NCBI GenBank assembly: GCA_902702965.1
Contig: CACRXP010000005.1
Coordinates: 3,267,618 to 3,331,617 of the forward strand
Reading direction: 5' to 3'
DNA length: 64,000 bases
From: Spirometra erinaceieuropaei
Lineage: Eukaryota; Platyhelminthes; Cestoda; Diphyllobothriidea; Diphyllobothriidae
Positions 31,100-43,163 of the stretch are shown in pieces. The notes under the pieces are model-generated. The model did no database searches, was not told the origin of the DNA, and saw nothing but the letters and a program-made list of their open reading frames with translations. The position numbers and the translations under genes were made by a program. The stretch's first letter is position 1. Each line of letters starts with the position of its first letter.

Positions 31100-32400
31100 C
31101 GGTGAGTCTTGGTCTTCAGGGCTAGGGGGAGATTGGTAAGAGAGTCTTTGAGCGATGCTCTTGGATTGAGTACAGGGGGTACCCATTACTGTAATTAAGG
31201 ATATGAGGCGGCATATTGTCATCACTTGAGGTTGGCGTGGCTACGCTAGAGAGAGCGCTTGTGTCAACGTTTTCTGAGAGCATAACACCGGATTCACTAG
31301 CCGTACAACCACTGCCTCGGCCCGTGCTAGCATCCGTTGGCGTAGGCCTTTGGAGAAACTTGTTGGTGTCCGGTAGACAACCTGAAATGCTTCCTTGGCA
31401 TCGGCTCGGTGTTTGTATCGAATAAATGTGCGAGAATGGAACTCGAAATCGATCGGGTCTCACCCCTGTCTAGTCAGGCGGGCATATGTTCACGCACCCT
31501 CTTTACCAGGCGTCTCATTGTGCAACCAAGGAATCCCGCTCCACAGGAGCAAGTGAATGAGTAAATGCACATTGATGTGGCCTCTAATGGTAGTCTGTCT
31601 TCACCTCCAAAACTTAGGAGGGGAGAGTTTGTGAGGCATATGCGTAAATTCGCCCCGGAAATGCTCTCATGATAGCTGTAGTTAAGCGTCGTCTGAATAG
31701 TTCGCTCGCTGCGTCCCCTGCAAAAGGCAGTCTTATGAATACACCTTTCTTTTCCGCAGTCGCAACAGCAGGCTTTGCAGTGCGCTCCCCAATATTTCGG
31801 AGGATAAATCTATCTGGGTATCGGTTCCTGCGAAGTGTGTTTAACAGTTGTTGGAGCTCTGCTTCAACAGCTTCAGGTGAGCAGATGCGCCTCATTCTAG
31901 GCGCCAATCCTTGCACTAAATGACGTTTGATGTTTTGGGTAAAAAAAACTGTGAAAATTAATGTATTGTCCCGTCCAGGTTATATTTCGGAACACCTTGC
32001 GCTGAATAAACCCATCCTCTTGCCTGTACAAAAGGACATCTAGAAACACAATTTCGTTATTTGCCTCGGACTCTGCAGTGAACTTTAACGAGGGGCGCGC
32101 ACTGTTGAACTTTTGGAAAAGATTCTCGGTATCGGTGGTACCATCCGCCACGCGGAAGATATAGAACACATACCGACCGTAGTAGACGAGGTCATTAATG
32201 GTATTTTGTCATCTTGTCTTCTCGACGTTGCCCTGAACTTTTGTCTGACAAAGAATTCCCAAAAACAAATGCTTGTCAAGTTGACTTATCAGGGGCAACA
32301 TGGGAATATTTGCGGATCTTGCAAATCATGTACGAACTCTGCGCTATCACCCAGTGTCTGTGAATCCTCCTTTAATGTTGTCAACCCACTTTTATAAAGT
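31100..32400 (-). pseudogene. Penelope-like element, decayed copy a (RT remnant and GIY-YIG)
   Basis: In minus-strand order: a piece like the start of RT (…DSAEFVHDLQD…, ~32370-32320), then a gap where the catalytic palm should be. A frame at 32169-31897 holds the end of RT (LFQKFNS…LKFT…VFLDVLLYR). A linker follows at 31916-31614 (AELQQLLNTLRRNRYPDRFI). GIY-YIG residues (CIYSFTCSCGAGFLG…KRVREH) lie at about 31580-31480. Several frameshifts and the missing palm make it inactive. It lies head-to-tail behind copy b. Confidence 0.7.
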
Positions 32401-32479
32401 AGTTGCATGCGCCACAACCGGATAGGTTTGTCCCGTCAGGAAGGGATTCTTATAAAAAAGAGAAGGCCCTTCGGAATAT

Positions 32480-32545
32480 CGAGTTGTACTCGTAAATTTT
32501 CAAGCCGGTGACACCGACCCGTCGTCGTCAGACGAAACGAACAGA
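32480..32545 (-). ncRNA. Candidate PLE-type hammerhead between the two PLE copies
   Basis: On the minus strand CTGACGA (32531-32525) is followed by a hairpin region and GAAA (32501-32498), then AUUU and ACGAG. TTCGT before the core pairs with ACGAG after it (helix I). Helix III is minimal (A:U where the 59.4-kb copy has C:G). Helix II does not start cleanly at the core, so the motif looks damaged. Confidence 0.4.
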
Positions 32546-32801
32546 GGGGAAAGTGAATTGAGCAGACTAGGTCGGCTGGCGCGACAGGTCAGACAACGAC
32601 AAACGGACAGCTGATACGTGAGAGGGGTGGACATCGAGTTATGGGAGGCTGTGGGGAAGGGAGAGGGAAGGAAAAACCGTTAGGATTCCCTGTGTTGGAG
32701 GTGGAGAAAACGCGGGGGGGGATTGCAGATCAGTGGGAATGCAGGCGGCTGGTCACTGATGCGCGATGAGGTCAGGGGACAGTGCGCCGGCGTTGGAGAT
32801 G

Positions 32802-33245
32802 TTAGAGGGTTTCGGTTGTTGTTCCCCGTGTCGCAAGGGGGGGGGGCGGAATGCCGAAACAGCATACGTTGATGTGGCCGAGTGGGGGGTTAGCAGTTGG
32901 TAGGGTGGAAGAAAAAGACAGTGAGCGTGTACGTAAGCCCTCGTAGTGAGCGTCTAGATCGACGTGGCAGTTGATGATGGTCGTGCCAGAATGCCAAGCC
33001 TCGAGGAATTCTCGCGCCTGTCTGGTGGTAGCCCTTGCGATCACTTCAGTACCGTCCCAATTGAAACGGCGGTCATGCTCAAGGGCGTGCGCAAACACGA
33101 GGGACAGAGGGTCACGTCGGCGGAGGGCTAACTTGTGCTCGCTAATTCGAGTCCCAAGACATCGGCCTGTATGGCCAATATAAACAGAAGTGCGGTTGGC
33201 GCACGGTATACGGTAGATGACGTTAGTAAGTTGTTCTTTGGGCAC
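32802..33245 (-). pseudogene. PLE GIY-YIG endonuclease domain (copy b)
   Basis: The frame encodes NVIYRIPC…SVYIGHTGR…RISEHK…REFLEAWHS. That gives the GIY-like strand, the YIG strand, the Arg and the Glu of the fold in order over about 100 residues. It would nick DNA for PLE integration. It is separated from the RT by a frameshifted linker, so the polyprotein is broken. Confidence 0.75.
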
Positions 33246-33524
33246 CGGGTCCTTTACTCGGCGTAATGCGGTTTAGTGTCGGTCTTATGGGCAACGGAGA
33301 TGCCAAAGCGTTTTAATTGCCGGGAGTGTTTCAGAAATTTCCTGAATGTACGGCAGTGAATAGAATTTCTGTGACACTCTATCCCCATTAGACTCGCGGC
33401 TTGGTAGTTGTCTCTGACGTCTGAGACAGTTCTTTACAAAATTGGCAGGCTATCCGTTGGACCGGAATAACCGATGTAAGTAGGCCAATTCTTCCTTAAG
33501 TAAGTCATCATTGTTTCAGATGCG

Positions 33525-34187
33525 CTAGGCCCGATGGAAAAGAGTGTGGACACAGCTTCGTTTATGTGCCGCAGGATGACTGCTCCCATAGTTAAGTATG
33601 ATTTCGGCACTAGAGTCTTTTCTGTGGACGCTTGTTGCTAGTTTGCCATCACCGAGTCTTTCTATACTCACATCTAAGAACGGGAGGGTATCTCCTGTTG
33701 CTTCTTCGCGAGTAAACTGTATAGCCGGGAAGACGCTATTTAAGTTCTGGTGCAATCGCTCAACTTCCCTGGTCTTCATGATGACAAATGTGTCGTCTAC
33801 GTAGCGGAGCCACATTTTTGGTTCGAAGGTTTGCACAACATCCTCTTCTTGTCGCTGCAAGACTAGCTCTGCGAACAGCCCCGATATTGGGGAGCCCATT
33901 GTGGTGCCCCTTACTTGTTGATAGCACTTGTTATCGAACTGACAATAATTTTTGAGGCAAAGCTTAAGCATGTCTAGAAAATGCTGTGTTGGAATGCCAA
34001 TGGGATTGTTCTCTAGACATCGGGCTATGCTGTCAATCGCCAGGTCATACGGTATTGAAGAAAACAGAGCAACAACATCGAACGATGGGATGCATTCGTA
34101 AGGATTTACTTCAAGGTCTTGAATCTTTTGTAGGAAAGCCTGCGAATTTTTGACGTTCGACTCACCCGACGGCAGTCTCATCTGCAT
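33525..34187 (-). pseudogene. PLE reverse transcriptase (copy b), palm intact but truncated
   Basis: RT motifs in order: SFDVVALFSSIPYD (A), VRGTTMGSPISGLFAELVLQ (B), WLRYVDDTFVIM (C, with YVDD) and LPFLDV (D/E). The frame ends with a stop at about 33525, before the linker. The 5' part of the gene is missing. PLE RTs are telomerase-like. The palm looks undamaged, yet the gene as a whole cannot make a full protein. Confidence 0.78.
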
Positions 34188-34200
34188 TGAATTGCAGACC

Positions 34201-35935
34201 AGGCTTCAATGCCCGATAGATGAACATGAAATAATTTCAAATATAGGAAAAACACGACGAAAAGTCTGTTCTATGTACGTACAAAATATTTATATGTATT
34301 TCTCGAAGCAAGATTTCGCCTCCTCTCCATAACCAGTTGGCCTTCGGCTTTCAACCGAAATAAGAAACCGTATAGAGCTCTTTTATGAATGCGGCCTATC
34401 TTCTCCAACAAACACACATCAGAAATTTTAGTTCAAATTGTAGGAGCGATTGCTAGGTTGAAAGACTGAAGCGGGAAATAGTTGAACCTACTGAAATGCA
34501 AAAATTCATAAACTGCGGTTTTGTGCACACAAAAATCAGATTAACGCCGTCGTTATCCAAAAATGCGGACAGACTCCTCTCGTTAGTTTTCAAACATGTT
34601 CCAAGACCACCGGCTAGCATTGGCTGCCAAACGCTTCTTTAATTAGCTCGAGCACTCAGGTCTTCCTTCCCAAAACAGACGAACCCAGCTAATCTTTACG
34701 GCAAAAAGTCAAATCGTCCTACGCGAGAGATGCAAAAATTGAGGCAGTTTTAGTGGGTAAGTCTTGGAGATGTTACTCGCCTAGAAGTCCCCCCGGGCAA
34801 GGTGATGCTCTGTGAGGTACGCTGACAGTTTGTCAGACATGCAGATTCAAGCACTGGTCATGGAACATTAAAAATGCTTTTTTGCTCAGTTACAGCCCGG
34901 CTGGTTTTCAAAGGGCGTCTTCTGCGGACTCGTACTGATTTGAAAATCCAGATTTAGCTCCCACATGAGCTGTCAGCAACATGTATTTTGGCTGGCCTCG
35001 CCATGCATCGTGTGATCTTTGGAGGCGTAGTCTGAATTAGCCATACTTACAAGACTAAAAGACTAGCCTCAATGAAAGCGAATATTGAGGCTTGCAAGAC
35101 ACAAGTGCTGCGGACCAGAGACGTCGACAAAATTTTCGGCATACCCCTCGCTTGCAAAGAACTCTCGGGGATAGTGAGCATCGGCCTTCTTGATTGGTGT
35201 TTTATAGTACGGCAGACTTTGACCAAAATCTCCGATTATCAGACGAAGAATACTATGGACATAATGTAGGATCAGATACCTCCCCAGCTGGGTATTAATT
35301 GTCGTCTTATAAGAGGGTATTTCAGCAGTAATTTCGTGATCAGGTACTTGTGTAGGAACCTGACTTGAGCTCATGCCCACTGGAGAAAAGCTGGCCACGT
35401 GCGGTGACAATTTTCCTGTATCACCAAAAATGCTAGCGCGCTTTCTGAGCATCGCAGAAGGGGATTTTGGCAAAGTTGTCATTTGAATACCTTCACACAG
35501 TCAATACACCAGCCGCGTTTTTGAGGAAAAGTAGGTCATTCACAGCTCTTTCCGGAGTGCGCTGCGGCAGGGGTACTTCCTCAAAGGTTGATATCCTGGC
35601 TTAAAGGAACTATCTTGGTATTATGCTGAAAGCGATTCAGTATAAAAACACAATTTAAGCAACCGCTTCTGGTCGAAATCATAGTTAGCAATTTCGGCAT
35701 ACATTTAATGCGATACGACAGACAATGTAATGCAAGAAAATAGTCAGTTATCCATCTCAACAACAATTCGAAACCAAAAATATATTTTAATAACACATGT
35801 GAAATCCGATAACGCATTCCCTGCATTGAAAGTCAGATATCTAAAGAGTTAAAATCATGAAAATTGTTTTCTGCTTCTGCATACTAAAAGAAAGCAAGCT
35901 ACGACACACTAGCGTGCCACCAAAATAACACTTCA
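34201..35935. other. No recognisable feature
   Basis: Several short frames without motifs. I see no supported exon or repeat. Confidence 0.4.
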
Positions 35936-35939
35936 CAAT

Positions 35940-37320
35940 TACACCACCCTATTACTTAACACTTCTATCGTGAGGGAGGGTTTTCGGGGGGCGATGGCTG
36001 ACAATTTGAAAGTCCCGAAATCAGAAAGCAGGGAAGAGGAGTAGATGAACAAGCCTTTAGTGAGACAAAGGACGAACGGGCAGCACATCCAGCGGTAGCA
36101 GTCAGCGTTCTCACCGGGGATTTGTCCATCTAAGTGCCTACGCCTGAACTTCGTCCGGCCTCGACCAATTGGTGGAGAGAGGAATATCGATCTGCGTCTT
36201 AAGCGGGAGTTTGAGTCACGCACCTAGGTGGATCTCAGACGGTATGGTAAGCGGCGACGTTGGTGACTGTGAAAGCCGGCGGCTGAGGGGCTCAGTCGTT
36301 CTTGTGTAGCAGCCGCTCCAGCCCCCCTTTTCTCCGGCTCCGTTTTGTCGGTCGATGGCCGCGACAAGCACTGACAAGCCGCTGACACACGACCACCCCC
36401 GCCCGTCAGAACTGGGGCACCTCCTGTCCAGCTGCAGTGACCCCCGGCTGCCCTCACAAACTAGTATCACCTAACGCGCGTCGAACGCTTTGGCTTGATT
36501 CCCGTGAGGCCTTGTGAGTATGCGACCGCCATTCCTCCCCTAGTTTGTCCAATCACACTACCACCACTCAGACAGTCGTTTGCCCCTTCCTGCTGACCCA
36601 GACACACACGCCCGCGTAAAGACACACGGCGACTGACGCTCTCCGTGAACGGACGCTTTTCTCTGTTGCAAGCAAACAGCCAACTTACGGCAACCTGCCC
36701 TGTGTACAGAATAAACTAGTCCTCACAGCTTTCTGACTTCAGACAGTAGACGAAACGAACTTATTGTGCGTGGTTTAAGTTGATCTCACATCCTTGACCG
36801 CCACACTTGACATAATTCACTAGGAATTTTCGGTTTATTAGCTAACACCTGTATTGGGAGGCCCCGGTCGATCGATTTGTAACGATCCTATCAATCTTAT
36901 TTGTTCAAAAAGAACAATGATTGTTTAGGGATAACGAAAATGGCATACCATACTATTGTGGATTATTGAAGACCTGACACAACTTATGGAACTTGTGTCG
37001 GTATGAGTGTCTAAGACAAGACAGAAGCACCTAAGATCCAAACACAGGTCCCAACATGTGGATCTGGAGCATGTGTGACCAAAGAGATTGTTCTAATCCT
37101 TGCCAGGTACAGTTTGCGTATTGATGGACAAGCGCGTGCTTTCAACGGCTATACCCCTCCGGCCTACTGGCCTACAGCAATATTTATACCTTGCTCATGC
37201 AGGTTCCTGTTTAATTTTTATTTTAAGAGCCAATATTTCGTCCAGTGGACTTGGACATAAGAGGGCGCATCCTCATCCTCTTGCAAGGGCAAGACAACCA
37301 AAAGTGAGCTTGGATTCTAG
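35940..37320. repeat. Composite repeat H, long copy
   Basis: The parts 35940-36300, 36845-36955 and 37240-37320 match, inverted and in the same order, the block 61000-61610. Shared words include CCAATTGGTGGA, CACCTGTATTGGG and GTGAGCTTGGATTCT. The 500 bp at about 36310-36835 are absent from the other copy and may be a separate insertion. I do not recognise the family. Confidence 0.55.
36310..36835. other. GC-rich segment absent from the related copy; possible solo LTR
   Basis: It could start TGTGTAGCAG and end CCGCCACA and contains AATAAA at about 36711. This looks like an LTR, but I found no target duplication and no coding part. Confidence 0.25.
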
Positions 37321-39500
37321 CATTTTTACGGTTCACGCCTGTCATGAAGTACCTGTCTGTTGCCTGCATAAGGACGAAACCCACAATCAGGAACTGCTAG
37401 TTTAATTGGTATTGAGATTAGTTTTAGGTGAAACTGCCCTACTTTACTGCCTACTTTCTATAAGTAAGTAAAAAACTTCGAAAAAAAACATTATTTCCCT
37501 AATCGCAGTACATTTCACGGGACGGGAGGGAATTTTTAGTCCCCCTGATGTCAAGATAGTTCGGCGCTAGACGGACAAACATAAACGCCATTTATTTTCG
37601 TATGAAAATTAATCTAGAATATTTTTCATAAGACTCGCATTTGTGAAAGGAGCCTGAAATTCTGGGGTTTGAAATGCTAAGCTATGTAAGTTAATAAAGA
37701 CATAACACTGCGAACAATTGAAGTTAAGATCCGGCAATAGCATTTGAGGCAAACAACGCCTGTTCCTCACATTGTACCCACAAGAGGAGGTCTTTTCCAT
37801 AGAACAGACACTAATGCCTTGAATTTAAACCCACCTCTCCTACCTCAATAGGCATGGACGTGTACGAATGCCGTTCCGTTCGATCTCTGCATTTGGGGTG
37901 TTCCTCGCGAGTCACTGACCTCAGCCAATTGTACGTCCGAGAATAATTTCCATCCAGTCAATGGACACCATTCAGTTTGTGGAGTATAAGTGTACCATGC
38001 TACTGTACTTCCACCACTCGCGAACATTAGGCGTAATCTGTTTGCTTACACGGAACCCAGCTCCACTCACTTTAGTTCTTCGCACACACGCAGACAAAAC
38101 CTAACCCGACTTGTATTTTTCAGAATGAGAATTATGTATTATGGGGAACTGCCGGAAAGCAACCTATTGAGCCAACCATTAAACAACAAAGGTCAGTTCA
38201 GACAGAGGGAAAGGATAGATGGGTTAACGTTATTCCGTGCACAAGGTTCCATCGTTGCATGGTTTTAAAGACGTTATTTGGTAAATGTAGGGTGTGGGAG
38301 CTCGCGTAGCTGACAATTCCAACATGTACACTAAAATTTCGTGTGACTGCAAACACCACTTATTATTCACCGTTCCTACTGATTGAAATTTCATCGCCTT
38401 ACTGACCGAATCTAAAATTGCCAGCAGCAGTCTATTTAGAGTCTGTTATTTATTTGAACATTTGTTTTTGTCTATTTTTAAATTATCGGGCGCGCTTCCC
38501 TGCCGTAAACCAGGACACATTAAGACTTTCAGCGGAAATTTATTTATTTCCTGTGTGTTCTGGTATTCCGCCTTTTTCTCGTCCTGCGTCTTGCCGCATC
38601 CGAAAAACCCCTTCTACCACCGTTCAACGTACGGCACGGTCCCAGTCTAACTCATATTAGTTGGGGTCTTACGCCCCACCGTCGTTTTTTATCAATTCCA
38701 ACCATCTTCGACGTCTTCGAAATTTTTCGCTTTCTAAAAAATAATATTTCTAAACAACATAGTATTACTCATGATATTTCTTTTACTCTCCCAATTCCTT
38801 TAAAGATGTGATTCATTAACATATACCTTGAGTTCGTTCATTTATGTCGATTTTGAGGGGATTAACAATCGTTTGTAAATTCGGACACTTTTCATCAGAT
38901 AGGCCTCATAATGTGATCCCGGAACCGATGAATAACGAGTTGTCATGGAGGTGGTTGCACACTTTTTCAAATGAAGCAAGAAGCAAAACAATTACACAAT
39001 GAAAGTTGTCAAATTCAGCTACGAAGAAATCTAAACATTGTTTTTCTGAAGTGTTTAAGTATCATGTAGCAAAGCCGAAGAATCTGAGCCCGCCACTAAA
39101 CGACCACCTAAAATGACCGAAAGCAATTATTAAAGAGTATGATTTAGAAGGCCAAAAACAGTTAAGAGGAAGAGCCCACACAGTCGTTTGCCTTAGCCCG
39201 CGTAACCGAAATCATTATCACATATTTACAAAACCGAGATTACCACAAAGTTTGGAAGTTTCATAAACGTAGAATTTAGTTTTATATTATAATTACCAAA
39301 TTGCATGAATGGTGTTGAAATAAGGCATTATTCTCAAATAGAAGTGTCTGAGTTATTGAGAGACAGACAGCACTAGACAGCGAATGCAGACTAGATGTCA
39401 CCACGACTATCGTTCTCTTCTCTTAATTAATCGATTGATGACCTTTGTTTTGAAATGCGCGTTTTTATTAACGTACGCAAAAGACTGCCAGTCTTCCGAA
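37321..39500. other. No recognisable feature
   Basis: AT-rich, with an isolated exon-like 36-nt segment at 37427-37462 between AG and GTAAGT that has no partners. Nothing else is supported. Confidence 0.4.
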
Positions 39501-40060
39501 TTACTGGAAGAGTCTCCCAATGACGCTTTTTTGGGTATGGGATGCGTATTTCACTGTGCAATTTTAAATTACACGCGCGCTGATGGGGTTCTAGAACTAT
39601 AAAGATACTGGCTGGCCCTTTAAAACATCGTTTTGTGGGTCCTAAACTCTGCTCGACATATTGGCTTGAGACGCTATAAAGCGACAAAGGATTTATTCAT
39701 ACTGTCTTTTCCGGTCAATGCCCACGAGACAATGTTGCTGACAGATTGTACGCACTTGAGTAATAGTAGTAGTAGTAGTAGTAGTAGTAGTAATGTTTTG
39801 GAATCTGAGATAACTACACCAAGCCTTCGAGCCGTCAACTCGCAAATGGGCGAAATTGACCTCAGAGCCCTTAGCGCACAGGCCAGTTGAGTCTCACATT
39901 TCCTGAGCTAGTTCTATGTGAAAGAACACTTGCCCTTCATCTGTGTGCATTTTTAGAAGTGTCAAGCATACTGCCGGGTATTGTGAAAAGAACATTGGTC
40001 GTTTTAGGGTCCTCGGCATTAGGCAACAGATGTCAACCCAAGGTCGTCTGTAGGTTTACA
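39500..40060 (+). repeat. Family E repeat, copy E1
   Basis: 39510-39750 and 39950-40060 match 40290-40530 and 40710-40830 (shared ACATCGTTTTGTGGGT, GACAATGTTGCTGACAGAT and TGTCAACCCAAGGTC). The centre contains a TAG microsatellite. Confidence 0.6.
39761..39792. repeat. (TAG)n microsatellite
   Basis: About nine to ten perfect TAG units inside copy E1. Confidence 0.85.
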
Positions 40061-40073
40061 TGTGACAGCTCGG

Positions 40074-40270
40074 CCGTCGTTACCGACGATGTCCACCGTG
40101 TGTACCACTGAAAGGTGAAACAGACACGGTGACTTGGGCGTGAATTAGTTTATAGTGATAGTAGGCTTGCGCAGCATCTACCGCGCTCTCTCGTCCTCAC
40201 TCCCCTCCTGGATCCGGTTTAAAGAGAGAGTCAAGAAGACCAGAGGCGGGGGCGCAGGTGGTGTGCATGT
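40074..40270 (-). repeat. LINE 3'-end fragment
   Basis: Matches the last ~200 bp of the LINE 3' UTR on the minus strand, including the terminal hairpin at 40079-40092. It is 5'-truncated and sits between E1 and E2. Confidence 0.65.
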
Positions 40271-40284
40271 AAAATGATGTAGTC

Positions 40285-40830
40285 AAACTCACAGAGTCTT
40301 CCGGTGCGATTTTTCGGTATGGAATGAATATTTGACTGTGCAGTTTTCAATTACATGCGAACTGATAGAGTTGCCCCGAATATGAAAATATTGGCTGCCC
40401 GTATATAACATCGTTTTGTGGGTTTTAGTCTTCGCCTGAAATATTAACTTGGGACGTCATAAAGTGACGAAGGATTTATTCATATGGTTAGTTTCTGGTC
40501 AATGCTCGCAAGACAATGTTGCTGACAGATAGTCAGAGTGACAAATACTACTGGCTGCCTGTTGGCCGTTTGTGAATAACATGCGGTTATTTCACAGTAG
40601 CTGATGGATTTCAGCTCAAATATTTATATCAAATTTCGGATCGTACCTGAGAAGGACTGTTCCAAAGGATTTACTTCAAGTTTGCGTATAAACTTTCCCG
40701 AAATTTAACAAGGCATCGTCAGAAATGGCCAGCATACTGTCAGGTATTGTGGAAACAACATTAGTCGTTTTAAGGTCATTGTCATGGGGCAACATATGTC
40801 AACCCAAGGTCATTTCTGTCGTATCTAGGT
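40285..40830 (+). repeat. Family E repeat, copy E2, interrupted by a B fragment
   Basis: Same order as E1. The B fragment at 40545-40706 separates the two E halves. Confidence 0.6.
40545..40706 (+). repeat. Family B fragment (B3), no hammerhead
   Basis: Matches the non-ribozyme part of the B unit, from ACTACTGGCTGCCTGTTGG to the AATTT(A)ACAAGGCA end. It ends at the same AAGGCA as B1. Confidence 0.65.
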
Positions 40831-42584
40831 GAGCTTGTTAAATTATGTAGTCAAACACCCTTCAGTGAGCAAAAGCTACTTCGCACTAGTTTTCGGAATT
40901 GGATTTCCTAGGCAAGGCACTGTCCTAAGGTGGAAGAAATTGGGGGGATTCTCGGAGGAGTACCGCTGAGGCTGGAGGGGTAGTCGACGCCCTAATGTAC
41001 AATGTCGAAGTGCACCTCCAATCAGGTGTTTCCAAAGTGAGTTTAGAACTTCGAGTAAGAACGTTCAGGCTCATTGTGGTCCAATTCCGATGTAGCACCA
41101 AAATTAGCATGCTAATGGGAAAGAGACAACTAGGAAAGACCAGTTTCTTCTATGATTGCACATGAGCGAACAACGAAGAAGTAGACTTCTAGATGTGAAA
41201 TGGGAGCACGTGGAACAGATTAGGAAGGCACATATGGTACCTGTCAAAAGCATGTCAAAAATGACTTTAAAAGCAAAAAACGGTTTATATGTAAGCAGGA
41301 TATCTAAGCAACTCAAGTGGCCATTAAATGGACGGTAGAAAACAAGTATGCATAACGAACAGAGCGCATCCACGCTGGGAGATCTAGGCTATGGATATAT
41401 TTCTCCTGGTAAAAAACTAGTTGTCAGTCATGCAGCCTACTGGTAGGCGAACTTACATGAACAAAAGGCGCTAATTCAAGAATGAATGGTTTACTTCGTT
41501 ATTTATTATAAACGCAAAGTGTGTTAAATTCGTCTGAGATGATGCCCAAGCTCTTGGCGCCAATTTCGCACTGATTATATTTATCTCTTGTAAATTTGTT
41601 ATGCAAGGAGACATGGAATGAGAAATTAGACGAAAATCAATACATCCAATGCTCCAGTCTTTTGCCTTAGGCAAACACAACTTTTTATTGCTTACTTGAC
41701 TCCGAGTTTGAGTCTTTTTCTGCATTATTAGAAAATGCAAACGTATAAGTTCCAATTTTGGCTCATTGTGGAAGTGAAAATCATCAAGGTGTTCTTCACA
41801 AAACGCACCAACACAACTTGGCTTCAAGTTTAAAACGCGTAATTCTCGCGTTCCTCCGTAGGCGGCTTCACTCAAATCAATCATTTAACCTCGCTCAAGG
41901 CGAAAACTGTTTCTACCGAAAGGGTCGAGGTTCAGATATGGAGAAAGCAAATGCCTGCTCAACCGTATTGTAAATAATGGCTACACAGAAGGAATTAGTC
42001 TCGCTGACCACTTTGCGTCCTATAACGTTGGCAATACTAACATTGCCGGAAAAAAATGTTTTGCTCATGCTCATCAATAAGGAGAAAAGGGAGTTTAAAC
42101 CGCTTCATTTGCACGATTTCCTGAATACACCGGGGATGAATCTTATTTAAGTCATGTTTAGTAACTATACCATAATCACAATACCACAGCGAATAGCCAA
42201 CAGCCTGCCGTTCCAAAAATAACTCTTCTAATCAGGAGTGGCTTCATCAACAAAAAGGCGGACACGACCGCCTTGCAAGTCATATGAAGTGAAAAGAGCA
42301 TCCTTATCTCAGCCAGACACCAATAAGACCAGCGGTCTAATCAAAGGTCTTTGTCTATCCGGAGACAGACATTCGGTTGTTATGATCGGCAAGATCTACA
42401 CACAGATCATGACCTGCCAATGCTTTAGAGTCTGCTTTGTGTCAAAATTCGCCAGCGGGTTTTGGCACACGACGGATGTGAATAGAGCTTCTTGACAGAA
42501 AATCAGCCGACAGGTAGTCTCCAAAATTTCTCTTACTTCGCATGGCAGCTCGGGTATCAGGTGAGAAACATGTGTCAAGGTTAT
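40831..42584. other. No recognisable feature apart from one long random-looking frame
   Basis: A 137-codon minus frame (41884-41471, ATG start) is the only long ORF. It has no signal peptide, domain or splice context that I can see and may be chance. Confidence 0.35.
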
Positions 42585-42850
42585 TGACAGATTGCAAATA
42601 TTACGCAGCTATTCCGCCAACGTTAAAGGCTTTCATCTCAAACATTCCCATTAACTATCTGCCAGCATTTACATGCGTTTTCTGGTATATAAATTCAGTC
42701 CCCTTGCAACCCTGGATATTACGCAGTAATTCGACAGAAGCTGGTGGATTTCGGTTCATATACTCATATCAACTTTTGAACTGCATTCGATGTCCATTGC
42801 TTTGGAAGATGTACTGCAAATTCGCGCACTGATTTCTTAGAAAATTAGAG
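42585..42850 (+). repeat. Family B fragment (B4), decayed
   Basis: Two diverged pieces of the B unit in tandem, recognisable by ATTACGCAG..ATTC, TTTCTGGTATATAAATTCAG and CAAATTCGCGCACTGATTTC. No hammerhead core is left. Confidence 0.5.
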
Positions 42851-43124
42851 CAGACAGACAAAATGAGCGCGTACGGCTGTTTGACGAACAAAGCGCCTTC
42901 CATGAAGTCGACATCAATATTATGTTTCGTGTCTTCGAATCTGGAAGCAGATGAATTACCTATCTATCAGTAATGATTTTGCATTTGCTCGGATTCTTTG
43001 TTGTCATCAGATTTCTCAATTTTAATGGTTGTTTTTAAAGAATATTCTACGAAATGCCGGTTTATCTTAGTAACAATGTACACCACATAGAAGGTTAATA
43101 AATTACTTTCTGAAAAATTAAACA

Positions 43125-43130
43125 TTTATT
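43125..43130 (-). terminator. Poly(A) signal of MEG2 overlapping the stop codon
   Basis: AATAAA on the minus strand shares bases with the TAA stop. Cleavage would fall near 43105-43110. Confidence 0.55.
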
Positions 43131-43163
43131 CAGTACCTTTGAGTTTTTTCAGTAGGAGGGCAG
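43126..43163 (-). CDS. MEG2 terminal exon
   Basis: Acceptor attgtgcattgcag. Reads AALLLKKLKGTE and stop TAA (43128-43126). A GTACTG inside it could serve as a donor after 27 nt, but the stop with AATAAA favours a terminal exon. Confidence 0.68.

Larger units (their letters stand above)
32640..34200 (-). mobile_element. Penelope-like element, copy b, 5'-truncated
   Basis: RT (34187-33525), a linker with a stop and frameshifts, GIY-YIG endonuclease (33245-32802) and a short 3' region follow one another on the minus strand. This is the RT-then-GIY-YIG order that defines PLEs. The N-terminal part before the RT is missing at about 34200. A candidate hammerhead lies just beyond its 3' side, where PLEs carry such motifs in their pseudo-LTRs. 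Confidence 0.78.

Noticed and set aside
37427..37462. 36-nt exon-like segment with GTAAGT donor
   Set aside because: It is isolated: no signal-peptide exon, no partners in phase, no poly(A) context.
41471..41884. A 137-codon minus-strand ORF as a gene
   Set aside because: It has an ATG but no promoter, signal peptide, splice context or recognisable domain; such lengths can occur by chance in 64 kb.
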